From Nitrospira_E sp052156535 (GTDB lineage Bacteria; Nitrospirota; Nitrospiria; Nitrospirales; UBA8639): a stretch of 64,000 nucleotides of DNA. The stretch is taken from positions 141,981 to 205,980 of the forward strand of contig NZ_JBQKUP010000039.1 of assembly GCF_052156535.1 (NCBI RefSeq), in the 5' to 3' direction. Positions within the stretch are counted from its first letter, which is position 1. Each line of letters opens with the position of its first letter. The translations under genes were made by a program, and so were the position numbers. Positions 23,896 to 33,301 of the stretch are shown here, in pieces. The notes beneath the pieces were generated by a model. It was not told where the DNA came from and made no database searches. It was given only the letters and a program-made list of their open reading frames with translations.

Positions 23896-25617
23896 TTATC
23901 CATTGAGGCTTTGCTTGGCGGTCCGCTGGATGAATTGGCCAATTTGAAGACCAATGGAGGCAAACATGGCCAACAATTCTTCGTCGGGCTTTTGAATATC
24001 TCTGTGGAAAAATTCGATGACGCCAACAATTTCGGTCCCCGATTTCATGGGGAAGGCGAATCCGGAATGGAGCCCTTCTCGTGCGGCGGCAGCCGCACGC
24101 GGGAAATTCGGGTCGGATACCACATCGGTGATCCATGACGGTTTGCCGCTTTTCCAAACCCGACCGGGTAATCCCACTCCTCGTGCAAAGGTTATCGATT
24201 GAGATTCCTGCCGAAAGGCATCCAGGTTTAAGTGAGGGGAATGCCAGACATTGAGACAACGCAAGACCTGTTGTGAGGAGTCCAGTGTCCAAATTGCTCC
24301 GAGATCCCATCCTAAATTGTCACCAATGGCTTCCAGGATAAGGGAAGCCGCCTGAGTCAATCCAGCAGATTCCGCGAGAACATTGGTTAAACTGTGATGC
24401 GTGGCCAGTCGACGTTCCTTATGCTCCCGTTCGATATACTGGCCAATTTGAAAACCGATATTCGAAAGCCGTTGAAGCAACATATCATCCGGTTCCTCGG
24501 GGAATGGGGAGAAAAATTCGAGAACCGCTCTCGTATTCTCAGCCAGGCAAATGGGAATAGCGAATCCGGCGTGAAGTCCCATTTCCAGGGCAACCTGGCT
24601 TCTAGGATCTTTTGGGTAGTCGGCAAGGTCCTTGATCCAGAGAGGACTTCGAGTGGCCCACACCTGCCCTGCTAGTCCTACAGCAGGCGTGAGCGCCCAA
24701 CCGGAATGTGCTGATGACATGGCTTGAGCTTGAGGAGAGTCCGAGGGCCAAATGAGGGCCGCTCCCAGGGCCTGTCGCTGATAGTCCATTCGCCAGAGGA
24801 TGCCCACCTTCCATTCCAGCGTGTGGCAAATGGCTTTGAGGATTTGAGGATATGTTTCTGAAATGCTAGACGCGGTGGTCAGGATATCTGCGATGACATC
24901 ATGCAAGGCCAGGCGTCGCTCTGCACGCTTACGATCAGTAATGTCAATGCCAAACCCTATGAGCCCCGGTTGGTCGCCTTCCAATTTGCACAGACAATTT
25001 AAAAACCACCAGGGCTTCCCCTGCAAAATGCCATTGCTCTCGTAAAACACTGAATTGGAAAGCGTTCCTTCCTTGATCTGGGTTTTTATCTGATCGGGTG
25101 GTTCCAGGGGAATACGGCCGATGGCGGTCAGTTCTTTTAGGCCGAAACGAGCCAGGCCGCGACCGAAGGAATCATGCATGACCCCTTCCTGATCGATTCG
25201 AAATGCCACGGCCGGCATATTCGACAATATGCCAGTCAGCATGGAACTCTGGTCACGAGTCGCCTCGTCAGCCTCTCTCACCTGCATGGCTAACAGGGCG
25301 GTCGACCAAATGGCAAATAAGGCAATCGACCGATTTGTCATGCCAATCCATGGTTCTGCACCAGACGGTGAAAAATAAAACCCGATTATTGTTAAAAAAG
25401 TACAGAGTCCTGCTAGACGCAACGGATCATTTTTATCCGGAGACCGGAGGGCAATCAGGACGCTAGCGACATAAGGGACCGCTTCGGCGACTCCCATAGG
25501 AAGGAAGAGGTCCACCACGAAGACCACTGTGGCTACAAGCAGGGCTAGAGCTAAGACCTGACCCCTATTTTTTTGAGGGCGTTCAACCGAGTTTTGAAGG
25601 GACAGCGGACTTGGCAT
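23896..25617 (-). CDS. membrane sensor protein: TM helices, PAS, two GAF domains, no output domain
   Basis: The 573-residue protein begins with about three membrane helices (residues 20-115), then a PAS-like domain (ILSNMPAVAFRID to GIDITDRKRAERRL). Two GAF domains that resemble each other follow (about 235-400 and 410-565). Both GAF units end in an IG-x-QIGQ(Y/F)I(E/Q)R motif, and both contain a GLAGQVW or GLPGRVW segment and GLH(A/S)GFA(I/F)P. No kinase, GGDEF, EAL or HD domain follows, and the stop is real in this sequence. It may act by direct protein contact or be a truncated kinase. The ligand is unknown. Confidence 0.82.
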   Translation of the reverse strand: MPSPLSLQNSVERPQKNRGQVLALALLVATVVFVVDLFLPMGVAEAVPYVASVLIALRSPDKNDPLRLAGLCTFLTIIGFYFSPSGAEPWIGMTNRSIALFAIWSTALLAMQVREADEATRDQSSMLTGILSNMPAVAFRIDQEGVMHDSFGRGLARFGLKELTAIGRIPLEPPDQIKTQIKEGTLSNSVFYESNGILQGKPWWFLNCLCKLEGDQPGLIGFGIDITDRKRAERRLALHDVIADILTTASSISETYPQILKAICHTLEWKVGILWRMDYQRQALGAALIWPSDSPQAQAMSSAHSGWALTPAVGLAGQVWATRSPLWIKDLADYPKDPRSQVALEMGLHAGFAIPICLAENTRAVLEFFSPFPEEPDDMLLQRLSNIGFQIGQYIEREHKERRLATHHSLTNVLAESAGLTQAASLILEAIGDNLGWDLGAIWTLDSSQQVLRCLNVWHSPHLNLDAFRQESQSITFARGVGLPGRVWKSGKPSWITDVVSDPNFPRAAAAAREGLHSGFAFPMKSGTEIVGVIEFFHRDIQKPDEELLAMFASIGLQIGQFIQRTAKQSLNG

Positions 25618-25879
25618 GGGATCTTATGGGAATACATGAAAAGAGGGATACGACACAAATATTCCCCCAGCATTCAGTGACAAAACTTCGGGAACACGAT
25701 ACGAAAAGCACACCAGTGAGTGCAAGAGGAGTCAGCGGAAAATGGTGGCCTATGATCCCAGCCGAGAGCGCATACTTTTGGACGAAGGCATGTTGTGGGC
25801 TGAAGAGAGTCTGTATGGGGACGGGCAAAGACTGGAAGAGCCTCCGAGGGCTCGACGGCATTTTTCCTCTTATGCGAAG

Positions 25880-26281
25880 ATGACAAACGGAGGTATGATA
25901 GGCCCTACGCGTATGAGTTCCACATCTCCTCACGTCCATATCTTTCATGTTGCCGGGTTGGATGACCGTGACCGTGGGTTTAATCGGCAAATCCATGTCA
26001 TTCCCCGTGAGGGAGGATTCCAGGCCAGGCTCCGCTATGAATCGCTTCAGATAGATATCGATCCCGTTCCTACGGAAGACCAGGTCCTACAAGCTCTCAT
26101 TGCTATGTTGCATGAGAGGGGCTATCGTCAATTACGAACCCAACGCATCTTTATTGGTGAGCAGTATCTTGGGAATCAGGAGTTGTGGGTGGAGTATCCT
26201 GATCCCGAGCCTCCCCTTGAAGCGAAGAGTACATGGGTGGCCTGGATCCGTCAGATCGTTGGGCAGCCCTTTCGCTCATAG
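25880..26281 (+). CDS. conserved-looking hypothetical protein
   Basis: The C-terminal about 120 residues look like a folded small domain (HVFHVAGLDDRDRGFN-like start, GFQARLRYESLQIDIDPVPTEDQVLQALIAMLHERGYRQLRTQRIFIG pattern, then ELWVEYPDPEP). I do not recognise the family. The frame opens as early as 25742, but that part overlaps the divergent sensor promoter and looks non-coding. ATG 25880, 25895 and 25913 are all possible starts, and a GGAGGT at 25889-25894 fits none of them well. It is convergent with the HD-GYP gene at 26351. Confidence 0.55.
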   Translation: MTNGGMIGPTRMSSTSPHVHIFHVAGLDDRDRGFNRQIHVIPREGGFQARLRYESLQIDIDPVPTEDQVLQALIAMLHERGYRQLRTQRIFIGEQYLGNQELWVEYPDPEPPLEAKSTWVAWIRQIVGQPFRS

Positions 26282-26350
26282 GTCTCCACCTAACACAAGA
26301 CAAAAGGTGTGTTCGTGAGAATGGTCTTTCGAGGCGTTCCTTTGCAGGGA

Positions 26351-27730
26351 TTATGTGGATCCGGCCAGAGTGCGCAGACCTCCGACACCGGATTCTGTGG
26401 AAGAAGCAGAGGGAAAGTAGCTGATGATTCGACGAGGATTGAGGCATTCCCTGATTTTGGCAGAAAGGTCAGCGGGTCGAATGGCACTGACAATAGAGAG
26501 CGACTCATCCTCTTCAGACAGGTTCAAAATAATCGGTTCATCCGAAGAGGTGTGTTCATCATACACGAGGATGACCGGCCTGAGCCGGTTCGCGAGATTC
26601 ACGCTGGTAACGATTCCAATCTTCTGATTACTCAAGTTAACCAATGAGCCTGGAGGGTAGACACCCAACTGACTGATTAACGAAACGACCACATCATGCC
26701 ATAGTGTGTGCCGGCATTTGACGTATAAATAGGATAGGGCCTCTGAGGGAATGAGAGATTTGGCTGGATCCGGGTGATGGCACAATTCATCATACTCATC
26801 CACCACCATGACGATTTTGGCGAACCTACTGATTTGATCGTCTTTTTTCCCTGTTGGGAATCCTGATCCGTTCAGGCGTTCATGGTGCTGGCGAATCACG
26901 TCAATCGCTTCATAGGGGAAATTAGGCAATTTCTCGGCTAGCTCCACACCGTATTTCGGATGCGTACTCAAAAAGTTTTTCCGTTCGGAAGCAGACATCA
27001 ACCCTTTTCGTAATAAGTGCTCTGCCGGAAACTTGAGTTCACCAATGTCATGAAACAGAGCTCCGAGAGCCAGTTTTTCAGCGTCTTCCCGCGATAATCC
27101 TAAATCCTGCCCGACCATGAGGGATAATGAACAGACATTGAGCGCATGCAGGAAAAATTCCTCATTTGGTTCGTTGGAACCGATAAGGTTGAGCAGTGCT
27201 CTCGAGTTGTCAGCGATATCGAGAATCTCATAAAGCTCTCCGACAATTTTCTGGGCCGTCCGGAGTCCTCGAGGGCGGCCAGTGATCACGTCCTGCATGA
27301 CCTGTTTGGCTTCTTGCACCACCTCCTGAAATTGACCACCAACTGCTTGCAAATGTTCCTGGTAGACCTGGAAGGCTTGGTGTTGCGCGATTTTTCGTTG
27401 TATAGGATCTTCCGGAGTTGCTTCCTCCTCTGAGGAATCGTGTGGGGTGATGGTCTCAGATTCGTTTGAAAGTTCTTTGTCCGGTTCTACTGTACTTTGA
27501 ACACCCTTCCGGTCAAACGCCTTGATGTGGTCTGAATGAATCCTTTCGGGCTCTGAACGATCTGGATCGAAATACAGCTTGACCTTCGTGAGTCCACGAA
27601 GTGTTTCGAGGTCTTTCACCGATTCGATTTTGAATGAATTGGTTGGGAACGGATGACTGAACCAGGATCCCTCAATCTTGATGTACAATCCCAGTCGCAG
27701 AGCGGTTGCATGAAGTCGAACGAAGGACAT
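26351..27730 (-). CDS. HD-GYP domain protein with N-terminal DUF3391-like region (putative c-di-GMP phosphodiesterase)
   Basis: The 459-residue protein starts with a DUF3391-type region (LGLYIKIEGSWFSHPF, then KVKLYFDP). An acidic linker and an HD-GYP domain at about residues 200-330 follow. The HD pair is in LFHDIGELKFP, further metal-ligand histidines are in STHPKYG and RQHHERLNGSGFP, and an aspartate in VVDEYDEL. The signature differs from the consensus: HDIGE replaces HDIGK, and NGSGFP replaces DGSGYP. All likely metal ligands remain, so hydrolysis of cyclic di-GMP is plausible but not assured. The next gene upstream on this strand also encodes HD-GYP. Confidence 0.88.
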   Translation of the reverse strand: MSFVRLHATALRLGLYIKIEGSWFSHPFPTNSFKIESVKDLETLRGLTKVKLYFDPDRSEPERIHSDHIKAFDRKGVQSTVEPDKELSNESETITPHDSSEEEATPEDPIQRKIAQHQAFQVYQEHLQAVGGQFQEVVQEAKQVMQDVITGRPRGLRTAQKIVGELYEILDIADNSRALLNLIGSNEPNEEFFLHALNVCSLSLMVGQDLGLSREDAEKLALGALFHDIGELKFPAEHLLRKGLMSASERKNFLSTHPKYGVELAEKLPNFPYEAIDVIRQHHERLNGSGFPTGKKDDQISRFAKIVMVVDEYDELCHHPDPAKSLIPSEALSYLYVKCRHTLWHDVVVSLISQLGVYPPGSLVNLSNQKIGIVTSVNLANRLRPVILVYDEHTSSDEPIILNLSEEDESLSIVSAIRPADLSAKIRECLNPRRIISYFPSASSTESGVGGLRTLAGST

Positions 27731-28244
27731 GTTAACTCACGATTTCAGTCATAAGTCATGATCGGGTTTGTCTGACAATTGAGACCTGGGGTTGTATGTG
27801 GTCATGGGGCAAAGAATACGCAGATTATCTGCCCCGTTGTGGGCTGTTTTTCTACAACAGTGTTGCTACTGACTTTGTCGGAAGGAAGGAATGTAAAATT
27901 AAGGGGAGGTCCGGGAAAAAAGTAACAAAGAAATGCGGATGGAGTGCCATGGACTATGAGGGAAGTTGAGACAGGTCATTTATCCCGCGATATCCCAAGG
28001 GGTCATTACATCCACGCACCAATCAGACTCGTGGGGAATTCGCCTGGAGCCAAAGGATTTTGGGAAGAGGGCCAAATCCTCTTGACCACACGGGTCTATT
28101 TAAATACGCAATGAAGGGAACACTCTTCGAAGGTCAAATGGGGATGAGAAAATCAAGCATACTGACAAAAAAGGAGCAAGTGGGTGAATGAGGGGGAGAG
28201 GAACGAAACGGATGTATTGAGCCCAAAGGGTGGGAGCGAGTTGC
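27731..28244. other. 514-base gap with no supported gene
   Basis: Between the two HD-GYP genes I find only short shadow frames. GCAGATTATCTGC (around 27821) is a short palindrome within a possible stem of GGGGCA and TGCCCC. It might be an operator or a weak hairpin for the gene at 26351. No further feature is supported. Confidence 0.45.
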
Positions 28245-29348
28245 TTAGGCGTGGTTGTGGGTTTTCAGCAGGTCGAATTTGGGAATCTCCATATCCGTGT
28301 GGGTTCGCTGAATGTCGGTGATCACAGGCATGAGTTCATAAAACAGGTCTACCAGATGGGGATCGAACTGTTTACCTATTAGGGGATGAATCTCCTTGAG
28401 CGTTTTCTCCAGGGGCCAGGGATCTTTGTAGCATCGTTTGGATGAGAGCGCATCAAAAACATCGGCGATGGCGCAAATTCTGCCGACTATCGGAATATCT
28501 TCCCCGGCAATGCGATTCGGATAGCCGGAGCCATCCCATTTTTCGTGGTGGGTGAGTGCAATCACCTCACCCATTTGTAGGATGGGTGATTGGCTGCTGG
28601 AGAGGAGTTTGGCCCCGATGACGGTATGCTGTTTCATGGTTTCAAATTCTTCGTGATCCAATTTTCCGGGTTTCAAGAGGATCCGGTCCGGAATCCCCAA
28701 TTTCCCGACGTCGTGCATGGGGGTCGCGTGAAAGAGGACATCACACTCGTCTTCAGACATGCCGGCGGCACGTCCCAAAGCCACGGCAAAGTGAGCCATG
28801 CGGATGATATGCGCGCCGGTTTCATTGTCTCGATGTTCGGCTGCACGGGCAAGGCGGTGGACTACTTCCAGTTGAGTGTCCTTGAGCTCTTTGGTACGGA
28901 TCCGGACGGTTTCTTCCAATATGTCATTTTGTTGGGACACCGTTTTATTGAGTAGGCTGGCTTCCAGTAAATTACGAATTCGCATTAACACTTCCACCCT
29001 ATCGAATGGTTTAGGCAGGAAGTCTTTGGCCCCTGATTCTAATGCTCGGAGGCGGGTTTCCCGGTCCTCTTCTGACGTCAGGACCAGAATGGGGAGAAAC
29101 CCGTGCTTGTGAATGATTTGGAGTTGTCCCATTACCTGAAACCCATTAAGTTCAGGCATGCGGATATCAAGGCAAATTAGATCTGGATCGAGTTCTTTAA
29201 ACAGAGGTATCACTTGAGTGGGATCTTGGGTGGAATGGACTTGAGTGTACCCGCCATTTTTTAGAATGCTCTCCAAGAACATGATGTTGGTCATTTGATC
29301 ATCCACGATGAGAATCGTGGCATTTTGGCATTGCTGTAGGGAAATCAT
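28245..29348 (-). CDS. response regulator with REC and HD-GYP domains (RpfG-like c-di-GMP phosphodiesterase)
   Basis: The 367-residue protein has an N-terminal receiver domain (ILIVDDQ, phospho-acceptor Asp in LICLDIRMPELNG, Lys in FLPKPF). A coiled linker and a canonical HD-GYP domain follow, with MHDVGKLGIPDRILLKPGKL, KQHTVIGAKLL and THHEKWDGSGYPNRIAGEDIP. This architecture is RpfG-like, and the full set of motifs predicts cyclic di-GMP hydrolysis controlled by phosphorylation. The hybrid kinase gene just upstream on the same strand is the likely partner. The likely downstream target is the MshE-type pilus ATPase at 42967 (inference). Confidence 0.92.
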   Translation of the reverse strand: MISLQQCQNATILIVDDQMTNIMFLESILKNGGYTQVHSTQDPTQVIPLFKELDPDLICLDIRMPELNGFQVMGQLQIIHKHGFLPILVLTSEEDRETRLRALESGAKDFLPKPFDRVEVLMRIRNLLEASLLNKTVSQQNDILEETVRIRTKELKDTQLEVVHRLARAAEHRDNETGAHIIRMAHFAVALGRAAGMSEDECDVLFHATPMHDVGKLGIPDRILLKPGKLDHEEFETMKQHTVIGAKLLSSSQSPILQMGEVIALTHHEKWDGSGYPNRIAGEDIPIVGRICAIADVFDALSSKRCYKDPWPLEKTLKEIHPLIGKQFDPHLVDLFYELMPVITDIQRTHTDMEIPKFDLLKTHNHA

Positions 29349-29629
29349 TGTAGTCCGTATGACATCAAAAGGATCAACGTCATCATCCAGAATGAGTCCT
29401 GGTTAACCGGCCACCAACATGGAGATCGGTCAGACGTTTCATCGATTTCTATGTGATTCTTCTCTCCTGGGAATGGTATCGGACATTTATTTTTGTCGGT
29501 CAATCCCAATGAAACTTGATGTAACGGTCTACTTGATATCGAAAGAAGTGAGGAGCAGGAAAGAATGGTTCTGGTGGAAAAGTCTTTCAGGAAAAGTGGC
29601 GGGGAGCATACAGGTGAGATTTTCCTATA

Positions 29630-32600
29630 TCAATGTGTCCCTTCTTTCGATCTATCAAAAATATCCTCAAGTTCCTTCCGGGTTTGTTGAAAAACGTCTT
29701 GAATTTGGGGTTCCCAGCCTGACAGGGCGGCTGGCTCTCCGGCCTTACAGGTGGCTTCAATTTCACCCGCTAATTGTGCTAATGAGTCGGCACCCATGTT
29801 TCGGGAAATCCCCTTAAGGCCGTGAGCAGCCTCATTCAATTGGGTGAGGTTTTGTGTGTCCAACGCGTGCTCGATGAGGGTGACGCACTGGAGGGCGTCC
29901 TCGACGAATTTCTGAATCATGGACTCCAGAAACGCCCGGCCTCCAATTTCTTCGAGTTCCTTTAAGGTTTTGGTGTTGACTGCAGGCTGTCCGGAGGGAG
30001 GTGAATGGGGCAGGAGGTATGGGCCTTCTTCCTGAGTGGGAATCGTGAAATTCTGCTGAGGCAGCCATTTTGTCAATACGCGGATCAGCTCTTCGGGACG
30101 AATAGGCTTGCTCAGGTAATCGTCCATTCCCGCTTCCAAGCATCTGAGCCGGTCCCCCTGCATGGCATTGGCGGTGAGGGCAATGATGGGCATGTGTTTG
30201 GAAATGGGCAGAGAGGTGTCAGAGGTCAGAAGAAAGGTTTGAGAGTGTATGGGCTCTTTGCCACCTAACTCTTTATGGGTTCCTTCTTTCGTTTCCTGCC
30301 CACGAATCGCGCGTGTGGCCTCATATCCATCCATTTCGGGCATATGACAATCCATCAGAATGGCATCATAGGTAATCCGGGACAGGGCTTCGAGGGCCTC
30401 TCGGCCATTCGCCACCACATCGGCACGGTGCCCGAGGCGTTCCACCATCATAACCGCTAATTGCTGATTGACGTGATGATCGTCGGCCACCAGAATACGC
30501 GCCCGCTTTGGCCGGGGCCATTCCTGCAGCTGGTGGGATGTGATCAACGGGGGCGAGAGGGCGTTGGGGCCCATGGGCTCATAGCCCATGACTGTTTCCA
30601 GGCAGACTTGTAACTGGTTTTTTCGAATGGGCTTGGTCATATAGCCGACAAACCCGGCCTCTTGCGCGGCCTTGTGATCGCCCCGCGTCCCCAAGGAGGT
30701 GAGTAGCACGAGGCGCACGGCCGCGATGTTCAGGTCAGCTTTAATGGTGCGAGCTAACTGCAGTCCATCCATATCAGGCATTTCCATATCAATGATGGCG
30801 AGGTCCACGGGCTTGCCGTGGTGAGCCGCCTGGCGGAGAAGAGCCAGAGCATCCGTGGGAGTGGCGGCCAGAAAGCCGGTCATACAAAAGTCTCGAAAGT
30901 ATTGCGCCAATAATTGACGATTCGTGGGGTGATCGTCGACTCCGCAGACGGTGGCGCCCACCAGGCAAGTGTTGCCGGGTGTATGGGACCGTGCGGGGAC
31001 AGGTTGTTTAGTCAAACACGCGGTAAACCAAAAGGTGCTGCCCTGCCCCAGTCTGCTCTCCACCCCCAGGGTTCCGCCCATCTGCTCTACGAGTTGTTTG
31101 GAGATGGCCAGGCCCAGGCCGGTGCCACCAAACTGGCGGGTAGTCGAACTATCGGCCTGCGAAAAGGGTTGAAAGAGTTTAGCGTGGGCCTCAGGGGCAA
31201 TGCCGATGCCGGTATCGAGAACCTCCACCCGAATAGTGACGGTGTCGGAAGTGTCATCGAGGTCCTGAATTTGGACGACGACCTCACCGCGGGCCGTAAA
31301 TTTGATGGCATTGCCCACTAAATTCATGAGAATTTGCCGCAGGCGCCCGGGGTCGCCTTGCAGAGCGGTCGGCACTGTGCTGGAAATCAGCCCCACGAGT
31401 TCTAATTGTTTTGTGCCGGCTGGCTCGGCCAGCAAGTCGAGCGTGTCCTCCAGGGTGGTGCGCAGATCGAAATCAATGATCTCGAACTCTAGCTTGCCGG
31501 CCTCGATTTTGGAGAAATCGAGGATATCGTTAATGAGGGTTAACAGGGTTTCGCCGGAGGACCGCACGGTGTTGGCCAGTTGGCGTTGCTGCGAGGTCAG
31601 ATCGGTTTCGAGTAAGAGGCCCGTCATCCCGATCACCCCGTTCATGGGGGTGCGAATTTCATGGCTCATGGTGGCTAAAAATTGGGATTTGGCTTGTACT
31701 GCGGCCTCAGCCTGGGTTTTCGAGGTCTCTAGCAGCGTCAATTGTTTGTGAATCCACCTGGAAATAATCCATGCCGTGGATAAAAATCCGGCTACACATA
31801 TCAGACTGAGGGTCAACATGAACCTCCAGCTTTGCGCAAAGGAGTTTTCGAATTTGTTTGTCACTTCTTGGGTTTGTTGGGACGCCAGTTTGGCGAATGA
31901 CACTTGAGCTTCACCAATCTGTTCTTTTATGTCCTCCAAGCGTACATAGAATTCCGCACGTTCCGACTCCAGACGAAGAGAATTTTTTTTAAAACGATAC
32001 AGACCTCCAGAGCCTAGCCCTATGGTTTGATGAGTCCTGTCTATCGTATATCCTTGACCAAAGAAGATTGACCCTAAATCCTGAAGAATCTTTTGAACGG
32101 TGTCGTTTGGAATGGGCGGGTCCCCCACTAGCATATTCATTCCCAGCGAGAGTCGAATCAAATTTTGTTGCAATTGGGAATCTTTTAAATCGACGAGCCG
32201 ATCGGGATTGCGTTCGCCATAAAGAGTTTCCATTAAAACGGACAGATTCCCCAATTCTGTCTGAATAATCGAAACACCTAGGGCGGCATTGCGAATCTGA
32301 TGTGCGAGCAAGTCCTCGGAGAATACCAACCCTTCCGAAGGAGGGGCCTGTTTCCCTTTGCGATAGGCCATGGTTTGATCCAGGCGTGTCTTTTCTTCCC
32401 AGGATTGAATTTGGTTCTTCAAGTTTTTTAACCGTTCCCTGGCCGTTTTTATGGTTTGCTGTGATTGCAGGTCTTTCAAGATTGGCCGGGAATGTTGGAC
32501 CCACTTTCGCACCTCTACGCCGAGGGCTTGCAGATGCTGACCAGTCTTTAGCATTTGACTCAAAATGTCGTGGGTGTCTCCGGTGGGGTACTGGTCTATT

Positions 32601-32893
32601 CGCTCATTTAACGTTTTTTCGTAGGATTGAAATGGATCGGGGTTGAGTGTGTTCGCAAGAGGATTTTCCAGGGTGTTTTCTATTTGTTTCACTGCCTGCA
32701 CGCCGAGATGATTCAGCGCATTACCCATTTCCCTCTGTAACGCTCCTGCTTCCATCGCAATTATTTTGTTGGTTTGTACCTCAAAGAGCGTATATCTCGT
32801 CAGGCCCAGGGTGACAACACCAAGGAGCACACCAAGGAATACGAGAAACCACACGAACCAAATGACGCGATGTCCGGTCGGAGCGAATGTCAT
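29630..32893 (-). CDS. hybrid sensor histidine kinase (TM-sensor-HisKA-HATPase-REC-REC-Hpt)
   Basis: The 1087-residue protein has a membrane helix at about residues 10-30, a long periplasmic helical region, and a second helix near 355-378. A HisKA domain (ATMSHEIRTPMNGVIGM, His near 408) and an HATPase domain (FTARGEVVVQ, GTGLGLAISKQLV) follow. Two receiver domains have phospho-Asp in AIIDMEMPDMDG (about 701) and ILMDCHMPEMDG (about 848). A C-terminal Hpt domain carries HGLKGISRNMGA (about 1024). This is a BarA/TorS-like phosphorelay kinase that would pass phosphate to a separate regulator. The RpfG-like protein 281 bases downstream is the obvious candidate. The signal is unknown. Confidence 0.93.
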   Translation of the reverse strand: MTFAPTGHRVIWFVWFLVFLGVLLGVVTLGLTRYTLFEVQTNKIIAMEAGALQREMGNALNHLGVQAVKQIENTLENPLANTLNPDPFQSYEKTLNERIDQYPTGDTHDILSQMLKTGQHLQALGVEVRKWVQHSRPILKDLQSQQTIKTARERLKNLKNQIQSWEEKTRLDQTMAYRKGKQAPPSEGLVFSEDLLAHQIRNAALGVSIIQTELGNLSVLMETLYGERNPDRLVDLKDSQLQQNLIRLSLGMNMLVGDPPIPNDTVQKILQDLGSIFFGQGYTIDRTHQTIGLGSGGLYRFKKNSLRLESERAEFYVRLEDIKEQIGEAQVSFAKLASQQTQEVTNKFENSFAQSWRFMLTLSLICVAGFLSTAWIISRWIHKQLTLLETSKTQAEAAVQAKSQFLATMSHEIRTPMNGVIGMTGLLLETDLTSQQRQLANTVRSSGETLLTLINDILDFSKIEAGKLEFEIIDFDLRTTLEDTLDLLAEPAGTKQLELVGLISSTVPTALQGDPGRLRQILMNLVGNAIKFTARGEVVVQIQDLDDTSDTVTIRVEVLDTGIGIAPEAHAKLFQPFSQADSSTTRQFGGTGLGLAISKQLVEQMGGTLGVESRLGQGSTFWFTACLTKQPVPARSHTPGNTCLVGATVCGVDDHPTNRQLLAQYFRDFCMTGFLAATPTDALALLRQAAHHGKPVDLAIIDMEMPDMDGLQLARTIKADLNIAAVRLVLLTSLGTRGDHKAAQEAGFVGYMTKPIRKNQLQVCLETVMGYEPMGPNALSPPLITSHQLQEWPRPKRARILVADDHHVNQQLAVMMVERLGHRADVVANGREALEALSRITYDAILMDCHMPEMDGYEATRAIRGQETKEGTHKELGGKEPIHSQTFLLTSDTSLPISKHMPIIALTANAMQGDRLRCLEAGMDDYLSKPIRPEELIRVLTKWLPQQNFTIPTQEEGPYLLPHSPPSGQPAVNTKTLKELEEIGGRAFLESMIQKFVEDALQCVTLIEHALDTQNLTQLNEAAHGLKGISRNMGADSLAQLAGEIEATCKAGEPAALSGWEPQIQDVFQQTRKELEDIFDRSKEGTH

Positions 32894-33031
32894 GGGATTA
32901 ATGGGCCTTCACGAGTTGGGGTAAGTCTTTCAAATAAAAGGAGACTACCGTCCCCTTTTTCAATTAGATCGCTCAGACCTGCAGACTGCCCTGGTAATGG
33001 GAGGAGTTCAACTGAAGAGGATGTTTCATCC

Positions 33032-33226
33032 TCAAGCGAAGGTTCCTAATTTTTCCAGGGCGGATGCAGCCAAGACTCGTGTGGTAATCGGTCTGCATTC
33101 TTCCGGACCAAATCCCGAAGCAAAGGGAATTTTTCCCACCGACGAAACCTTCAAAGGGAAGGCGACTAGTCCTGCGTCCTGAGCGAGCCGAATGAACTTT
33201 GAGCATGGTGCATCGCCGCCAACCAT
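33032..33226 (-). CDS. small hypothetical protein downstream of the MshN-like gene
   Basis: This 64-residue frame has a good ribosome site (AAAGGAG five bases before ATG 33226). It follows the mshN-like stop codon in the same reading frame with no other stop between. The 25 codons between the TAA at 33302-33304 and ATG 33226 also read like protein. It might be a separate small gene, or a C-terminal extension cut off by a stop mutation. The family is not recognised. Confidence 0.4.
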   Translation of the reverse strand: MVGGDAPCSKFIRLAQDAGLVAFPLKVSSVGKIPFASGFGPEECRPITTRVLAASALEKLGTFA

Positions 33227-33301
33227 AATGACTCCTTTAGGCCGTGAACCGGCCGGAAATTTGATGGCGAGGGCGTCTTCAGACGCCAGCGATTCCGTTG
33301 G

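Noticed and set aside
25742..25879. Longer start for the hypothetical gene at 25880
   Set aside because: The extra 46 codons overlap the divergent promoter region of the sensor gene and read as non-coding.
29419..29817. 132-codon plus-strand frame near the kinase 3' end
   Set aside because: Most of it is antisense to the Hpt domain of the hybrid kinase and it shows no family features.
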